A stretch of 64,000 bases of DNA from Dorea formicigenerans. GTDB taxonomy: Bacteria > Bacillota > Clostridia > Lachnospirales > Lachnospiraceae. The notes beneath the pieces were generated by a model. It saw only the letters and a program-made list of their open reading frames with translations, ran no database searches and was not told the DNA's origin. The translations under genes and the position numbers were made by a program. Location: contig NZ_CP102279.1 in NCBI RefSeq assembly GCF_025150245.1, forward strand, positions 777,423 to 841,422. Reading direction: 5' to 3'. This document shows, in pieces, positions 27,736 through 36,867 of this stretch (positions are counted from its first letter, which is position 1; every line of letters starts with the position of its first letter).

Positions 27736-28089
27736 TTAGTTATTAGGAAGCACTTCTCCGTTTTCATCTAAAAGATAAATTGCATAAATTGTTCCTAGTT
27801 GTATTGGATAACTTTCCATTATCTCGCCATTAAATACAACACGAATGTTATCGTCAACATTCAATTCAGGTACTTCACTATTTGATACTACGTCTGTTGT
27901 AACGGAAAACTCTTCATCAACAGAGATCCCACTGTTAAATGTTTCTACACATCTAACCTTAATATATCCCTTATTCACTTCCAAAACTTGTGCATTGAAA
28001 TATACTTGTCCTTTTATAGTTCCATTTTCACATCCAAATAAAGCTATTATACAACTAAAAACTACTAAAACAGATAGCCACCTTTTCAT
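27736..28089 (-). CDS. Putative lipoprotein, OB-fold-like (DUF3221-type)
   Basis: A 117-residue secreted protein. It has a basic start (MKRWLS), a hydrophobic core and a lipobox LFGC at about residues 17-20, so the mature form begins at the cysteine and is membrane-tethered. The rest is beta-rich, with GQVYFNAQVLEV and IRVVFNGEIME segments resembling small OB-fold lipoproteins. The ATG at 28089 is six bases after GGGGA. The role is unknown. Confidence 0.65.
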   Translation of the reverse strand: MKRWLSVLVVFSCIIALFGCENGTIKGQVYFNAQVLEVNKGYIKVRCVETFNSGISVDEEFSVTTDVVSNSEVPELNVDDNIRVVFNGEIMESYPIQLGTIYAIYLLDENGEVLPNN

Positions 28090-28137
28090 ACTCAATCCCC
28101 TTGAATTTCAATAATGTTGTCTTATACAAACTGAAAT

Positions 28138-28389
28138 TTAGCCTTTTAAACCTTTCGCTTGCCTGTCCATATCTTCAATAACAATGTCGTAAATTTCTCC
28201 AAGCTGTGAACAGTATTCTAATACTTTCCATGGTTCATTTGTATGAAAATGAATTTTTATAAGTTCTTCATCTCCAACTGCTAACAAACAATCTCCGTTA
28301 AAATTGTTTGTGAAATATTCGCTAATTTTATCTTCGTCAAGGTTTTCGCCTTCTATTAAAAGTTGAGTATCATATTTAAATTCTAACAT
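28138..28389 (-). CDS. FakA/YloV C-terminal-like small protein (kinase to dihydroxyacetone kinase type)
   Basis: An 83-residue protein with GDCLLAVGDEELIKIHFHTN and a GEIYDIVIEDMDRQ end. It matches the domain that follows the DAK2 domain in fatty-acid kinase FakA (YloV). Here the domain stands alone, without a kinase. Similar short stand-alone proteins occur in Lachnospiraceae. The function is unknown; it cannot phosphorylate by itself. Confidence 0.65.
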   Translation of the reverse strand: MLEFKYDTQLLIEGENLDEDKISEYFTNNFNGDCLLAVGDEELIKIHFHTNEPWKVLEYCSQLGEIYDIVIEDMDRQAKGLKG

Positions 28390-28531
28390 CTTATTATCCT
28401 CCCAATTCCGATTCTAATGTCTCTATTATACCATAATGATACTATTATGAAAAATGAGTTCACCCACGATGAGTGTGTCAATCAGACAAAGACACTCCTT
28501 TACATAGTTTCACCTTTCAAAAAATAAAAAA

Positions 28532-28819
28532 ATCCTATTTGTCAATCAGAAAGGCAAGCCCAAAGTTGCGATTGATTATAACGCCTTATTTGTCCGTATG
28601 GTAAAGAAATACAACAAGCAACACAAGGACAATCCCTTGCCACATATCACATCGCATACGCTACGCCATACGTTCTGCACAAGGCTGGCAAGTAAGAACA
28701 TGAACCCGAAAGATTTACAGTATATCATGGGGCATTCAAATGTCAGTATCACAATGAACTGGTATGCTCATGCGTCCATAGATACCGCAAAATCAGAGGT
28801 TCAGCGTCTAATCGCATAG
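28532..28819 (+). pseudogene. C-terminal fragment of a Tn916/Tn1549-type tyrosine integrase
   Basis: The open stretch reads into ITSHTLRHTFCTRLASKNMN, LQYIMGHSNVSITMNWYAHA and a short tail. It carries the HxxR, GHS and catalytic tyrosine of tyrosine recombinases but lacks the N-terminal arm-binding and first catalytic arginine regions. The sequence just upstream (28441-28530) repeats GTCAATCAGA at two sites, a sign of internal deletion. A hairpin at 28904-28945 resembles its terminator. It marks the end of a decayed conjugative element. Confidence 0.75.
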
Positions 28820-28903
28820 AAGTATTTACCACGATTTTAACCACGCTTGATAGCGAAAATATAAGAAGATAAACCTAGATATGTGAGGTTTACCACAAAA
28901 GCA

Positions 28904-28945
28904 AAATGCCCGTAGAGCCGATAAAATAAGGCTTTGCGGACATTT
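28904..28945 (+). terminator. Hairpin after the integrase remnant
   Basis: AAATGCCCGTAGAGCC (28904-28919) pairs with GGCTTTGCGGACATTT (28930-28945) with few mismatches. No long T-run follows. Confidence 0.5.
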
Positions 28946-28983
28946 AAGAAGATATAAAAAGATAGTCAAAAAGATATATATAA

Positions 28984-29668
28984 TTTGATTTAAACAGTTT
29001 AAAACTGCAACAGGTTGGCGCAGAAATCAGTGAAAATCAAAAACTGCACCAAGCTGGTGCAGAAATAGAATTTCCTACAATCTTTGGATTTGTACCATGG
29101 AGACATCATGTGGAAATAGTAACAAAATGTAAAACAATAGAAGAAGCTTTATTCTATGTGAGAAAAACAATAGAAGAGAGTTGGAGCAGAAGTACACTTG
29201 TTGATTGTATTAAAGCTAATTTATATCAATCATCAGGTAATGCACTTACCAATTTTGCGGAAAAGCTTCCTGCTATACAAGGAAAACTCGCACAGGAAAT
29301 CGTAAAAGATACTTATGATTTCGGCTTTGTGTCACTTCCTGTAGGATATGATGAGGAAGAGTTGGAAGATGCGTTAGAACAGAATATTACACGCTTCTTA
29401 TTAGAGCTTGGATCAGGATTTGCCTTTATTGGAAGACAGAAAGAGATTATCGTTGCTGGTAAAACAAGAAAAATAGATATGCTTTTTTATCATATCAGAG
29501 GTTCAGTGGGCTTTTCAGGGAATAAAGACTCCTATGGGAGTTGCAACTTACGATAATATTCGTTTGCAAGAAATAAAATCTCAGCTGCCATCGGAGGAAG
29601 CAATTCAGAAACGATTAGAACAGGCAGAAGAAGAATATATCTTAAAACTAAAAGAAAAAAATAAATAA
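28984..29668 (+). pseudogene. Broken YhcG/DUF1016-type PDDEXK nuclease gene
   Basis: Frame 1 runs from about 28984 without a start codon through LQQVGAEI, KLHQAGAEIEFPTIFGFVPW, WSRSTLVDCIKANLYQSSG and KIDMLFYHIRG. These are the DUF1016 family's conserved segments, up to the catalytic core. After about 29510 the core (the ELK part of PDDEXK) is deleted. A +1 frame then carries the normal tail, KTPMGVATYDNI to the stop at 29668. With no start and no nuclease core it cannot be active. Such genes often ride on mobile elements. Confidence 0.7.
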
Positions 29669-29926
29669 TCCAGTTAGAGTTATCACATAATCCATTTGGA
29701 CTAACCCGGGTGGTAAGAAAACAGGATGGAATAATTCTATGATTGCTAAGATTATACGCTGGCAACACTTACGATTATGATTGCAGAATCAAAACTAGAT
29801 GAAATGGAAATGATGATTACAGTTATTATGAATTGTATGAAATAGATTACTTGCACCTGTGTCGGTTTGTGTGTATACTTGATTTAGAATATTTGTGCGT
29901 GAGTGCTAAGAACAGGAGGTAGCGGT

Positions 29927-30136
29927 ATGCGTGATTTTTTAGATAAGGTGAAGGAAATTTTTGACCGTGAATGGTCAGGTGAAGAGAAAGTTCTGATTAT
30001 GCTTTGTTGTGTTCTTTTAGGAGTGATTTATGGATTTTTAATTTCTCCAATTAAAAAAGGAATTTCTTTTGGTAATAACAATGGAAATAATTATAATGAA
30101 TTTGCAGATGATTACTGGTTAGATGACGAAGAGTAG
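29927..30136 (+). CDS. Small single-pass membrane protein
   Basis: A 69-residue protein with a charged N-terminal helix (MRDFLDKVKEIFDREWSGEE), one transmembrane segment (about 22-41) and an Asn/Asp-rich tail ending DDYWLDDEE. The start at 29927 follows AGGAGG at good spacing; an earlier in-frame ATG at 29903 does not. The family is not recognised. It sits between the decayed region and the glnA leader. Confidence 0.65.
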   Translation: MRDFLDKVKEIFDREWSGEEKVLIMLCCVLLGVIYGFLISPIKKGISFGNNNGNNYNEFADDYWLDDEE

Positions 30137-30342
30137 AATAAAAAGTAAGAAATATTGATGCCGGATCAGAGTGATATGTGTCTGAAAATTTGGACATATT
30201 TTATGAGGTAACTTAAACAAATGAGGATTTTCTGTGTTGGACAGGAGATCTTCATTTTTTATGCAGATATATATTTGCTCATAGGATTTAACTTTGCAAT
30301 TGAGTTCTATTTGAAATATACACTATTAATCAATTGTCAGGA

Positions 30343-30425
30343 TTGACAAAGCATCATTTTCTTTTTATAATCATAAACATGTGAGACAATGGCGTTTTCA
30401 TCCTTGTATGAGAGCGCCCTTTTTT
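30343..30425 (+). promoter_or_regulatory. Consensus promoter with immediate intrinsic terminator ahead of glnA
   Basis: TTGACA (30343-30348), a 17-bp spacer and TATAAT (30366-30371) are a perfect sigma-A promoter. About 13 bases after the expected start lies an 11-bp hairpin, GGCGTTTTCAT (30391-30401) with ATGAGAGCGCC (30408-30418), two G-U pairs, then CTTTTTT. Transcription would stop after about 45 nt unless antiterminated. Confidence 0.75.
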
Positions 30426-30627
30426 GCTATAAAAGTATTATCAATAGATAGCTTGGAGGCATGTTTACATGCATTACAGGCTATCTATTAGATAATCTGA
30501 GCTGCATGAACAAGAAGGGCGAAAGCCCGGATTGTGAATGTGGCAGCAGATGCGGGAGTGCAAAGCACGGAGCATCTGGATTTTATAGATTCAGATAGTA
30601 AAAAATAATACAAGCGGGAGGTTTCTT
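30426..30627 (+). promoter_or_regulatory. Structured glnA leader, candidate ANTAR target
   Basis: Stems in order: AATAGATAGC/GCTATCTATT (30443-30489) holding GCATG/CATGC; GCTGC...GCAGC enclosing GGGC-GAAA-GCCC; AGATGC/GCATCT enclosing GTGC-AAA-GCAC, followed by GGATTTTATAG. No ORF and no known riboswitch consensus. I could not find a clear pair of A1/G4 hexaloops, so the ANTAR link rests on the ANTAR gene in the same operon. Ribosome site GGGAGG before glnA. Confidence 0.5.
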
Positions 30628-31962
30628 ATGAACAATTACACACGCGAGGATATTTTGAGGATGGTTGAAGAGGAGGACGTTGGTTTCATTCGTCTTCAGT
30701 TTACAGATATGTATGGAACTTTGAAAAATGTAGCAATCACCAGCAGCCAGCTTGAGAAGGCGCTGGATAATGAGTGCATGTTCGATGGTTCTGCCATTGA
30801 AGGTTTTGCGAGAATGGAAGATTCGGATATGTATCTTCGCCCGGATCTGAATACATTTGAAATCTTTCCGTGGAGACCGCAGCAGGGGAAAGTAGCAAGG
30901 CTGCTCTGTGATGTACAGAAAGCGGACGGCAGTATGTTTGAAAGTGATCCAAGATATGTGTTAAAGAAAGTGATTGCCGAAGCAAAAGAGATGGGGTATA
31001 CATTTGACGTGGGACCAGAGTGTGAGTTCTTCTTATTCCATACGGACGAAGACGGACTTCCGACTACATTTTCTCATGAGAAGGCAAGTTATTTTGATCT
31101 GGGACCGTTAGATTTAGGAGAAAATGCAAGGCGTGATATTGTTCTGACACTGGAGGATATGGGATTTGAAGTAGAAGAATCTCACCATGAATTTGCACCG
31201 GCACAGCATGAAGTGGATTTTAAATATGATGAGGCACTTTTAACTGCGGATAATATTATGACATTTAAACTAGTCGTAAAGACTATTGCCAAGCGTCACG
31301 GGCTTCATGCTACATTTATGCCGAAACCGAAGTACAATGAAAATGGCTCTGGTATGCATATGAATATGTCCCTTCATAATGAAGCGGGGGAAAATGTATT
31401 CAATGACAAGAATGACCCGAATGGTATGAGTAAAGAGGCATACTATTTTATTGGCGGTTTGATGAAGCACATTAAAGCCATGACATTTATCACGAATCCT
31501 ATTGTAAATTCTTATAAACGGTTTGTGCCGGGATTTGAGGCACCGGTGCATATCGCATGGTCCAGAAAGAATCGGACGCCACTTATCCGAATTCCGGCAG
31601 AACGTGGGGGGAACGTCAGAATCGAACTTCGTAGTCCGGATACTGCAGCAAACCCTTATCTGGCACTGGCAGTATGTCTTTCAGCAGGACTGGACGGTAT
31701 CCGTAGTAAGATCATGCCACCGGACAGCATCGACCGCAACTTATTTGAGATGAGCGAGGAAGAACTCAAAGAGGCAGGAGTAGAAAAGCTTCCAATGAAT
31801 CTGATGGAAGCGTGTCAGGAATTTGAAAAAGACGAGTATATTAAAAATGTGCTTGGAAATGATCTGGTGCAGAAGTATACACAAGCTAAGAAAAAGGAAT
31901 ACGAGGAATATGTAACCCAGGTCACAGAATGGGAGCTTAATAAATATTTACATCGAATCTAA
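30628..31962 (+). CDS. glnA: Glutamine synthetase, type I (GSI-alpha)
   Basis: A 444-residue enzyme that makes glutamine from glutamate, ammonia and ATP. The beta-Grasp domain is at about 14-95. Catalytic segments are VGPECEFFLF, the loop with MPKPKYNENGSGMHMNMSLH, NSYKRFVPGFEAPVHIAWS and RIPAERGGNVRIELRSPD. The length and the lack of the adenylylation-loop insertion fit the GSI-alpha form of Firmicutes. An ANTAR regulator gene follows after 110 bp. A promoter-terminator unit and long leader precede it, so control by antitermination is likely. Confidence 0.97.
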   Translation: MNNYTREDILRMVEEEDVGFIRLQFTDMYGTLKNVAITSSQLEKALDNECMFDGSAIEGFARMEDSDMYLRPDLNTFEIFPWRPQQGKVARLLCDVQKADGSMFESDPRYVLKKVIAEAKEMGYTFDVGPECEFFLFHTDEDGLPTTFSHEKASYFDLGPLDLGENARRDIVLTLEDMGFEVEESHHEFAPAQHEVDFKYDEALLTADNIMTFKLVVKTIAKRHGLHATFMPKPKYNENGSGMHMNMSLHNEAGENVFNDKNDPNGMSKEAYYFIGGLMKHIKAMTFITNPIVNSYKRFVPGFEAPVHIAWSRKNRTPLIRIPAERGGNVRIELRSPDTAANPYLALAVCLSAGLDGIRSKIMPPDSIDRNLFEMSEEELKEAGVEKLPMNLMEACQEFEKDEYIKNVLGNDLVQKYTQAKKKEYEEYVTQVTEWELNKYLHRI

Positions 31963-32073
31963 GCCTGCTGTTGTGTGAAATATTTCTTATCAAGGAGAAG
32001 AAAAGATTCAGGAAGCTGCTAAAAGCGGACAGAAGGTCGGTTTTATCAGCGATACACAGCAGGAGGTGGCAAA

Positions 32074-32622
32074 TTGGTAGGTATTATAGTTGTATTTCCG
32101 AACAAGGATAATGCGACCAATATCCGAAATCTGTTAGTGCGTGCAGGGCTTAATGTTACTGGAGTGTGCACGACAGGAGCGCAGGCGATGAACTACGCAG
32201 ATTCTGTTGATGAAGGAATTATCGTGTGTGGATACAAACTAAAAGATATGATGTATTCAGAATTAAGAGAATATTTGCCGGATCGCTTTGAGATGCTTTT
32301 GATTGCGTCACAAGGGAAATGGGAAGAAGGGCTGGCAAGTGGTGTCATGGGACTGACTATGCCGATCAAAGCGTATGATCTTATGAATACCCTTCAGATG
32401 ATGCTTCAAAATATGGACCGGCGGCGCAGAAAACGTAAGAAAACGATTAAGAGCAGGACTCCTGAACAGGAAGCATTGATCCGAAAAGCAAAAGAATTGC
32501 TGATGGCGCGAAATAATATGACAGAAGAAGAGGCACACCGGTATCTTCAGAAGAACAGTATGGACAGCGGAACGAATATCGTAGAGACAGCGGAGATGGT
32601 ACTTAGCATTATGAATGAATAA
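32074..32622 (+). CDS. ANTAR-domain RNA-binding antiterminator with degenerate receiver
   Basis: A 182-residue protein. The N-terminal receiver-like domain (about 1-115) lacks the phosphoacceptor aspartate: the expected strand end reads [14 protein letters not shown] basic linker ([13 protein letters not shown]) leads to a C-terminal ANTAR helix bundle (about 130-182) with [20 protein letters not shown]. The start is TTG at 32074, seven bases after AGGAGG. ANTAR proteins bind paired hairpins in leader RNA and prevent termination; glnA-linked ANTAR proteins are known in clostridia. This one probably controls glnA without phosphorylation. Confidence 0.88.
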   Translation: MVGIIVVFPNKDNATNIRNLLVRAGLNVTGVCTTGAQAMNYADSVDEGIIVCGYKLKDMMYSELREYLPDRFEMLLIASQGKWEEGLASGVMGLTMPIKAYDLMNTLQMMLQNMDRRRRKRKKTIKSRTPEQEALIRKAKELLMARNNMTEEEAHRYLQKNSMDSGTNIVETAEMVLSIMNE

Positions 32623-32642
32623 AGATGGGAGAAATAATAAAA

Positions 32643-33491
32643 ATGAAATTCACAAAAATGCAAGGTCTGGGGAACGATTACGTTTATGTAAATTGTTTCA
32701 AAGAAAAAATCGACAATCCACCTGAGGTGGCAAAGATTGTCAGTAACAGACATTTCGGAATCGGGTCAGACGGTCTGATCATGATCAATCCGTCTAAGGT
32801 GGCTGATTTTGAAATGGAGATGTATAATGCAGATGGTTCCAGAGGAGAAATGTGTGGAAATGGAATCCGTTGTGTCGCAAAGTATGTCTATGATTACGGA
32901 CTGACTGATAAGACACACATTTCCGTGGAGACACTTGGAGGAATTAAATATCTGGATCTGACGGTGAAAGATGGAAAAGTTGCACTGGTACGTGTTGATA
33001 TGGGAGAACCGGAGCTTGACCCGGAGAAAATTCCGATTATAATGAAAGGGTATTCCGATGAAACTGATAGGGTATTAAATGCTCAGATTAAAGTAGACGG
33101 GAAAGAGTATCATATGACTGGTGTATCAATGGGAAACCCTCACGATGTTGTCTATATTGATAATGTACAGGGACTTGACATTGAAAAAATCGGACCGAAG
33201 TTCGAGAACCATGAGAGATTTCCACAGCGGATTAATACAGAATTCGCAAGAGTTATCGACAGAAAGACCGTGGAAATGCGTGTGTGGGAGAGAGGATCCG
33301 GCGAGACACTTGCATGTGGAACTGGAGCATGTGCTGTAGCAGTCGCGAGCATTTTAAACGGATATACAGAGCGAGAAGTAGAAATCCGTCTTCTGGGAGG
33401 AAATCTTCAGATTGAATGGAATGAAGAAGATAATCATGTCTATATGACAGGTCCGGCGACCGTTGTATTTGACGGGGAGATAGAACTGTAA
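32643..33491 (+). CDS. dapF: Diaminopimelate epimerase
   Basis: A 282-residue PLP-independent epimerase converting L,L- to meso-diaminopimelate for lysine and peptidoglycan. The two catalytic cysteines lie in [16 protein letters not shown] (near residue 73) and [15 protein letters not shown] (near 221). [10 protein letters not shown] at the N-terminus is typical. I place the start at 32643 after GGGAG; the ATG at 32625 lacks a ribosome site. It adjoins dapL, which supplies its substrate. Confidence 0.96.
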   Translation: MKFTKMQGLGNDYVYVNCFKEKIDNPPEVAKIVSNRHFGIGSDGLIMINPSKVADFEMEMYNADGSRGEMCGNGIRCVAKYVYDYGLTDKTHISVETLGGIKYLDLTVKDGKVALVRVDMGEPELDPEKIPIIMKGYSDETDRVLNAQIKVDGKEYHMTGVSMGNPHDVVYIDNVQGLDIEKIGPKFENHERFPQRINTEFARVIDRKTVEMRVWERGSGETLACGTGACAVAVASILNGYTEREVEIRLLGGNLQIEWNEEDNHVYMTGPATVVFDGEIEL

Positions 33492-33531
33492 GAAGATATC
33501 ACATAATGAATAAATAAAGGAGACTAGAAAG

Positions 33532-34746
33532 ATGTTTAAAGTAAACGAAAATTATCTGAAATTACCAGGAAGTTACCTTTTTTCAACGATTGGAAAGAAA
33601 GTATCAGCATATCAGGCAGCTAATCCAGACAAGCAGATCATCCGTCTTGGAATCGGTGATGTAACACAGCCACTTGCACCAGCAATCATCGAGGCAATGC
33701 ACAAGGCTGTTGATGAGATGGGCCATGCCGAGACATTTCACGGATATGCACCAGATCTTGGATACGAATTTTTAAGAAGCGCCATGGCAAAGAACGATTA
33801 TCAAGATAAAGGCTGCGACATTCAGGCAGACGAAATCTTTATTTCTGATGGTGCAAAATGTGATTCAGGAAATATTCAGGAAATTTTTGCGGCAGACAGT
33901 AAGATTGCAGTGTGTGACCCGGTTTACCCTGTGTACGTTGATACAAATGTAATGGCAGGACGTACCGGAACTTACGATGCAAAGACAGAGACATGGAGCA
34001 ATGTGATCTACATGCCTTGTACAAAAGAGACAAATTTTGCACCTGCGCTTCCAGAAGAGACACCAGATATCATCTATTTGTGTTTCCCAAACAATCCGAC
34101 AGGGTCAACAATCACAAAAGCACAGCTTCAGGAGTGGGTAGATTACGCTAATAGAGTCGGAGCAGTCATCATCTACGACTCTGCATATGAAGCATATATC
34201 TCCGAGTCAGACGTACCACACACCATTTACGAGTGCGAAGGAGCAAGAACATGCGCAATAGAGCTTCGAAGCTTCTCTAAGAATGCAGGATTTACAGGAG
34301 TACGTCTTGGAGCAACCGTTATTCCAAAAGATCTGAAATCTGGTGATGTTATGCTTCATTCCCTGTGGGCAAGACGTCATGGAACAAAATACAACGGAGC
34401 ACCTTACATCGTACAACGTGCAGGAGAAGCAGTATATAGTGAAGCAGGAAAGGCTCAGTTAAAAGATCAGGTCGCTTATTACATGAACAATGCAAAGACC
34501 ATCAAACAAGGACTGAAAGACGCAGGATACAACGTATCCGGCGGCGTGAATGCACCATATATCTGGTTAGAAGTACCAAAAGGAATGACATCCTGGGATT
34601 TCTTCGATTATCTGCTTGAAAAAGCAAACGTAGTCGGAACACCAGGTTCAGGATTCGGACCAAGCGGAGAAGGATATTTCCGCCTGACAGCATTCGGAAC
34701 ACACGAAAACACAGTAGCAGCAATCAAAAGAATCAAAGAAATGTAA
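33532..34746 (+). CDS. dapL: L,L-diaminopimelate aminotransferase
   Basis: A 404-residue class I/II PLP aminotransferase that makes L,L-diaminopimelate directly from tetrahydrodipicolinate, bypassing the acylated route. Motifs are [10 protein letters not shown] near the N-terminus, [15 protein letters not shown] and the PLP-lysine in [14 protein letters not shown]. The length and N-terminal KLPGSYLFS match DapL. AAGGAGAC precedes the ATG. It ends before a 20-bp palindrome. Confidence 0.96.
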   Translation: MFKVNENYLKLPGSYLFSTIGKKVSAYQAANPDKQIIRLGIGDVTQPLAPAIIEAMHKAVDEMGHAETFHGYAPDLGYEFLRSAMAKNDYQDKGCDIQADEIFISDGAKCDSGNIQEIFAADSKIAVCDPVYPVYVDTNVMAGRTGTYDAKTETWSNVIYMPCTKETNFAPALPEETPDIIYLCFPNNPTGSTITKAQLQEWVDYANRVGAVIIYDSAYEAYISESDVPHTIYECEGARTCAIELRSFSKNAGFTGVRLGATVIPKDLKSGDVMLHSLWARRHGTKYNGAPYIVQRAGEAVYSEAGKAQLKDQVAYYMNNAKTIKQGLKDAGYNVSGGVNAPYIWLEVPKGMTSWDFFDYLLEKANVVGTPGSGFGPSGEGYFRLTAFGTHENTVAAIKRIKEM

Positions 34747-34763
34747 ATTGTAGTAAAATTGTA

Positions 34764-34806
34764 GATGGGGACGGTAGCATTTTGTTAAAATGCTACCGTC
34801 CCCATC
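34764..34806. repeat. Perfect 20-bp inverted repeat after dapL
   Basis: Arms 34764-34783 and 34787-34806 are fully complementary with a three-base loop; they contain GGGGACGGTAGC and its complement. No T-run follows on the plus strand, so it is either a poor terminator or a dispersed palindromic repeat. Confidence 0.7.
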
Positions 34807-34922
34807 AGCGAAAAAATGTCTGGTGAAAAAGGGAAAATGCAAAAAATCTATTGACATTCTCTTGAATATGTGTATAATTAATATTCGCTGGACAAATAAA
34901 ACAGCAGAGTAAGTCACACTAA

Positions 34923-34993
34923 TGCGGATTGGTGTAATGGCAGCACAGCAGACTCTGACTCTGTTAGTAGAGGTTCGAGTCCTCTATCCGTAG
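34923..34993 (+). tRNA. tRNA-Gln (CUG), copy 1
   Basis: Acceptor TGCGGAT pairs with ATCCGTA; anticodon loop CTCTGAC gives anticodon CTG; T-arm GAGGTTCGAGTCCTC; G discriminator; CCA is not encoded. Promoter TTGACA-16 bp-TATAAT lies about 50 bases upstream. A terminator hairpin follows at 35000-35035. Confidence 0.95.
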
Positions 34994-34999
34994 TTATTG

Positions 35000-35035
35000 A
35001 TGCTGAGTATTTCGTAAGAGATACTCAGCATTTTG
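35000..35035 (+). terminator. Terminator after tRNA-Gln copy 1
   Basis: ATGCTGAGTAT (35000-35010) and ATACTCAGCAT (35021-35031) form an 11-bp stem followed by TTT. Confidence 0.75.
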
Positions 35036-35257
35036 CGTATACGGGCGCTGCGTTCGGGACGGAGAGTGTGAAAGAGTAAATATTGACACTTTTTACTTTC
35101 ACACAATAGATGCAGATTTTCTAATATATTTCAGCTAGAAAATGAGAGATATAAATTTGATGAAAAATTGCGAAAAAATAAAAAAAAGGGTATTGACTTT
35201 TTTTCAGAATTAAGTATAATAATATTTGTTCGCTGATAACGCAGAACATCACACTAA

Positions 35258-35328
35258 TGCGGATTGGTGTAATGGCAGCACAGCAGACTCTGACTCTGTT
35301 AGTAGAGGTTCGAGTCCTCTATCCGTAG
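35258..35328 (+). tRNA. tRNA-Gln (CUG), copy 2
   Basis: Identical to copy 1 over its full length and in the CACTAA before and GTT after. It has its own promoter, TTGACT-16 bp-TATAAT (about 35193-35220). A hairpin, CCGGATACT/AGTATCCGG (35345-35368), follows. Confidence 0.95.
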
Positions 35329-35395
35329 TTCCTTGGCAGGGGCGCCGGATACTTGAATGAGTATCCGGTTACTTAATTTTAATTAAAGAATGTAT

Positions 35396-35469
<74 letters not shown>

Positions 35470-35473
35470 TTTT

Positions 35474-35496
35474 ACCCCCATTTTATGGGGGTTTTT
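35474..35496. terminator. Terminator after tRNA-Pro
   Basis: ACCCCCA (35474-35480) pairs with TGGGGGT (35486-35492) across five bases, then a T-run. Confidence 0.85.
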
Positions 35497-35518
35497 CATT
35501 TTTTAGGTGTTGAAAAAG

Positions 35519-35540
35519 TTGGTTGGCTTTGGTTGGGATT
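35519..35540 (+). repeat. Left arm-type repeat of the integrative element
   Basis: Tandem 10-mers GGTTGGCTTT and GGTTGGGATT, preceded by TT. The same pair with one extra T recurs in the same orientation at 40383-40405 near the right end. They are probable arm-type integrase binding sites flanking the core in the circular form. Confidence 0.65.
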
Positions 35541-36867
35541 ATCCAGTGTGTGCCAGATTCTTAAATTTGGCATTTCGCTCTTGGATAATCTTTTTCTTTT
35601 CGGCAAGGTTTGAAGTGTCATAGGTATAATACTTCTCGTTGACCTCGGTAGTATGTCCTAACATACTTGCGACCACTGATTTTGGTGTGCCTTTAGCTTG
35701 TAAGTCGGAACTGGTTGTTTTCCGTAGCTTAGTGATACCACCACCGTTTAATTTGTTTTCCCGGCATAACCGTGTCATGCAGTCAGTTATGTTTCTTGCA
35801 TGGGTATAACTTCCATTGCCATCCGTGAAAATCCATTCACATAAAATTCCATGTTCTTCTTGTACTCGCTTGATGCGTGCCAATAAGTGATTAATCTGTC
35901 CGTCAACCGGATAGGCTCTTGATTTCTTGGTTTTAGTCTTACCAACAGAAAATTCATTTTTTAACCGATTGTGTTTTGCAGATTTATTGATACTGATGCA
36001 GATATCATTGATATCAGACCATTTCAAGGTTGATAGCTCACTAACCCTCATACCCGTGTACATTGCTAATTCTATGGCATAAGGCGGCATATATAAAGGG
36101 TTCTCCCTATAATATCCATGCAAGGCTTTTAAGATAATAGCAAGTTCAGTATCGGTATAGTATTTATCGCAGTCAGATACTTCAATTTCTCCACAATGTT
36201 TTGTAAAGTCCTTAGGCTCAAGAAATTCCACTGGATTATCTGTGATAATTTTTTCAATTCTTGCGTATCTAATCACGTTTTTTATATAGCTGAAAAACTT
36301 ACGTGTGGTTTCTTTGCACAATTCAAGTCGCTTGATGGTTTCCAACATAAAAACTTTTATTGTGTTCTCATTAATCTGATTAATAGGCATCTCAGCAAAG
36401 TCTGTACCAACAAAGAAACGTTTGCAGTCAGTATTAAACTTATAGATTGAGTTATCGTCTAATTCTAAATCCTTAATACTTCGCCACATGTAATAGACTT
36501 CTAGGAAAGTAGGGCAAGTCTTTTCCTGCTTTTTTCGGGATTCCTCAATGACATAATACTCTATGATTTTACTATTCAATTTTTCCTCGTTGACACTCTC
36601 AATCTGCTTTCCCTTTGGCGGTTCAACCCCCTCTTTTGGTAAATAGCTGTACCACTTACCATTTTTTCCTTGCCAGTAGTTATACATTTTTTTGTGTAAA
36701 TCAAGAACTTGTTTTTTATTCATATCAACCTGTTCTTGTATATCCGTTAGCGAAAGTATACCAGTTTTTAATTCTTGATACAATATCTTTATTGAATCTG
36801 CTCTCGACATAATGGCTTTCTCATATTGCAGGATTTCAAGGGCGTTCAGTTTAGCCAGTACAATCAC
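35539..36867 (-). CDS. int: Tyrosine-type site-specific integrase
   Basis: A 442-residue tyrosine recombinase. An N-terminal region of about 190 residues contains the SAM-like core-binding segment (TCPTFLEVYYMWRSIKDLEL onward). The catalytic domain shows the first arginine in TGMRVSELSTLKWSDI (near residue 270), the KLRKTTSSDL box (HxxR position), LGHTTEVNEKYYTYD with the tyrosine, and a charged tail. It abuts the tRNA-Pro it uses as attB. The start is GTG at 36867, overlapping the rep end; an ATG at 36810 is an alternative. It should excise and integrate this element. Confidence 0.93.
   Translation of the reverse strand: MIVLAKLNALEILQYEKAIMSRADSIKILYQELKTGILSLTDIQEQVDMNKKQVLDLHKKMYNYWQGKNGKWYSYLPKEGVEPPKGKQIESVNEEKLNSKIIEYYVIEESRKKQEKTCPTFLEVYYMWRSIKDLELDDNSIYKFNTDCKRFFVGTDFAEMPINQINENTIKVFMLETIKRLELCKETTRKFFSYIKNVIRYARIEKIITDNPVEFLEPKDFTKHCGEIEVSDCDKYYTDTELAIILKALHGYYRENPLYMPPYAIELAMYTGMRVSELSTLKWSDINDICISINKSAKHNRLKNEFSVGKTKTKKSRAYPVDGQINHLLARIKRVQEEHGILCEWIFTDGNGSYTHARNITDCMTRLCRENKLNGGGITKLRKTTSSDLQAKGTPKSVVASMLGHTTEVNEKYYTYDTSNLAEKKKIIQERNAKFKNLAHTG

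Noticed and set aside
34923-35328. Two identical 80-bp units considered as a CRISPR or other direct-repeat array
   Set aside because: The units are tRNA-Gln genes with cloverleaf folding; there are only two, and no cas genes.
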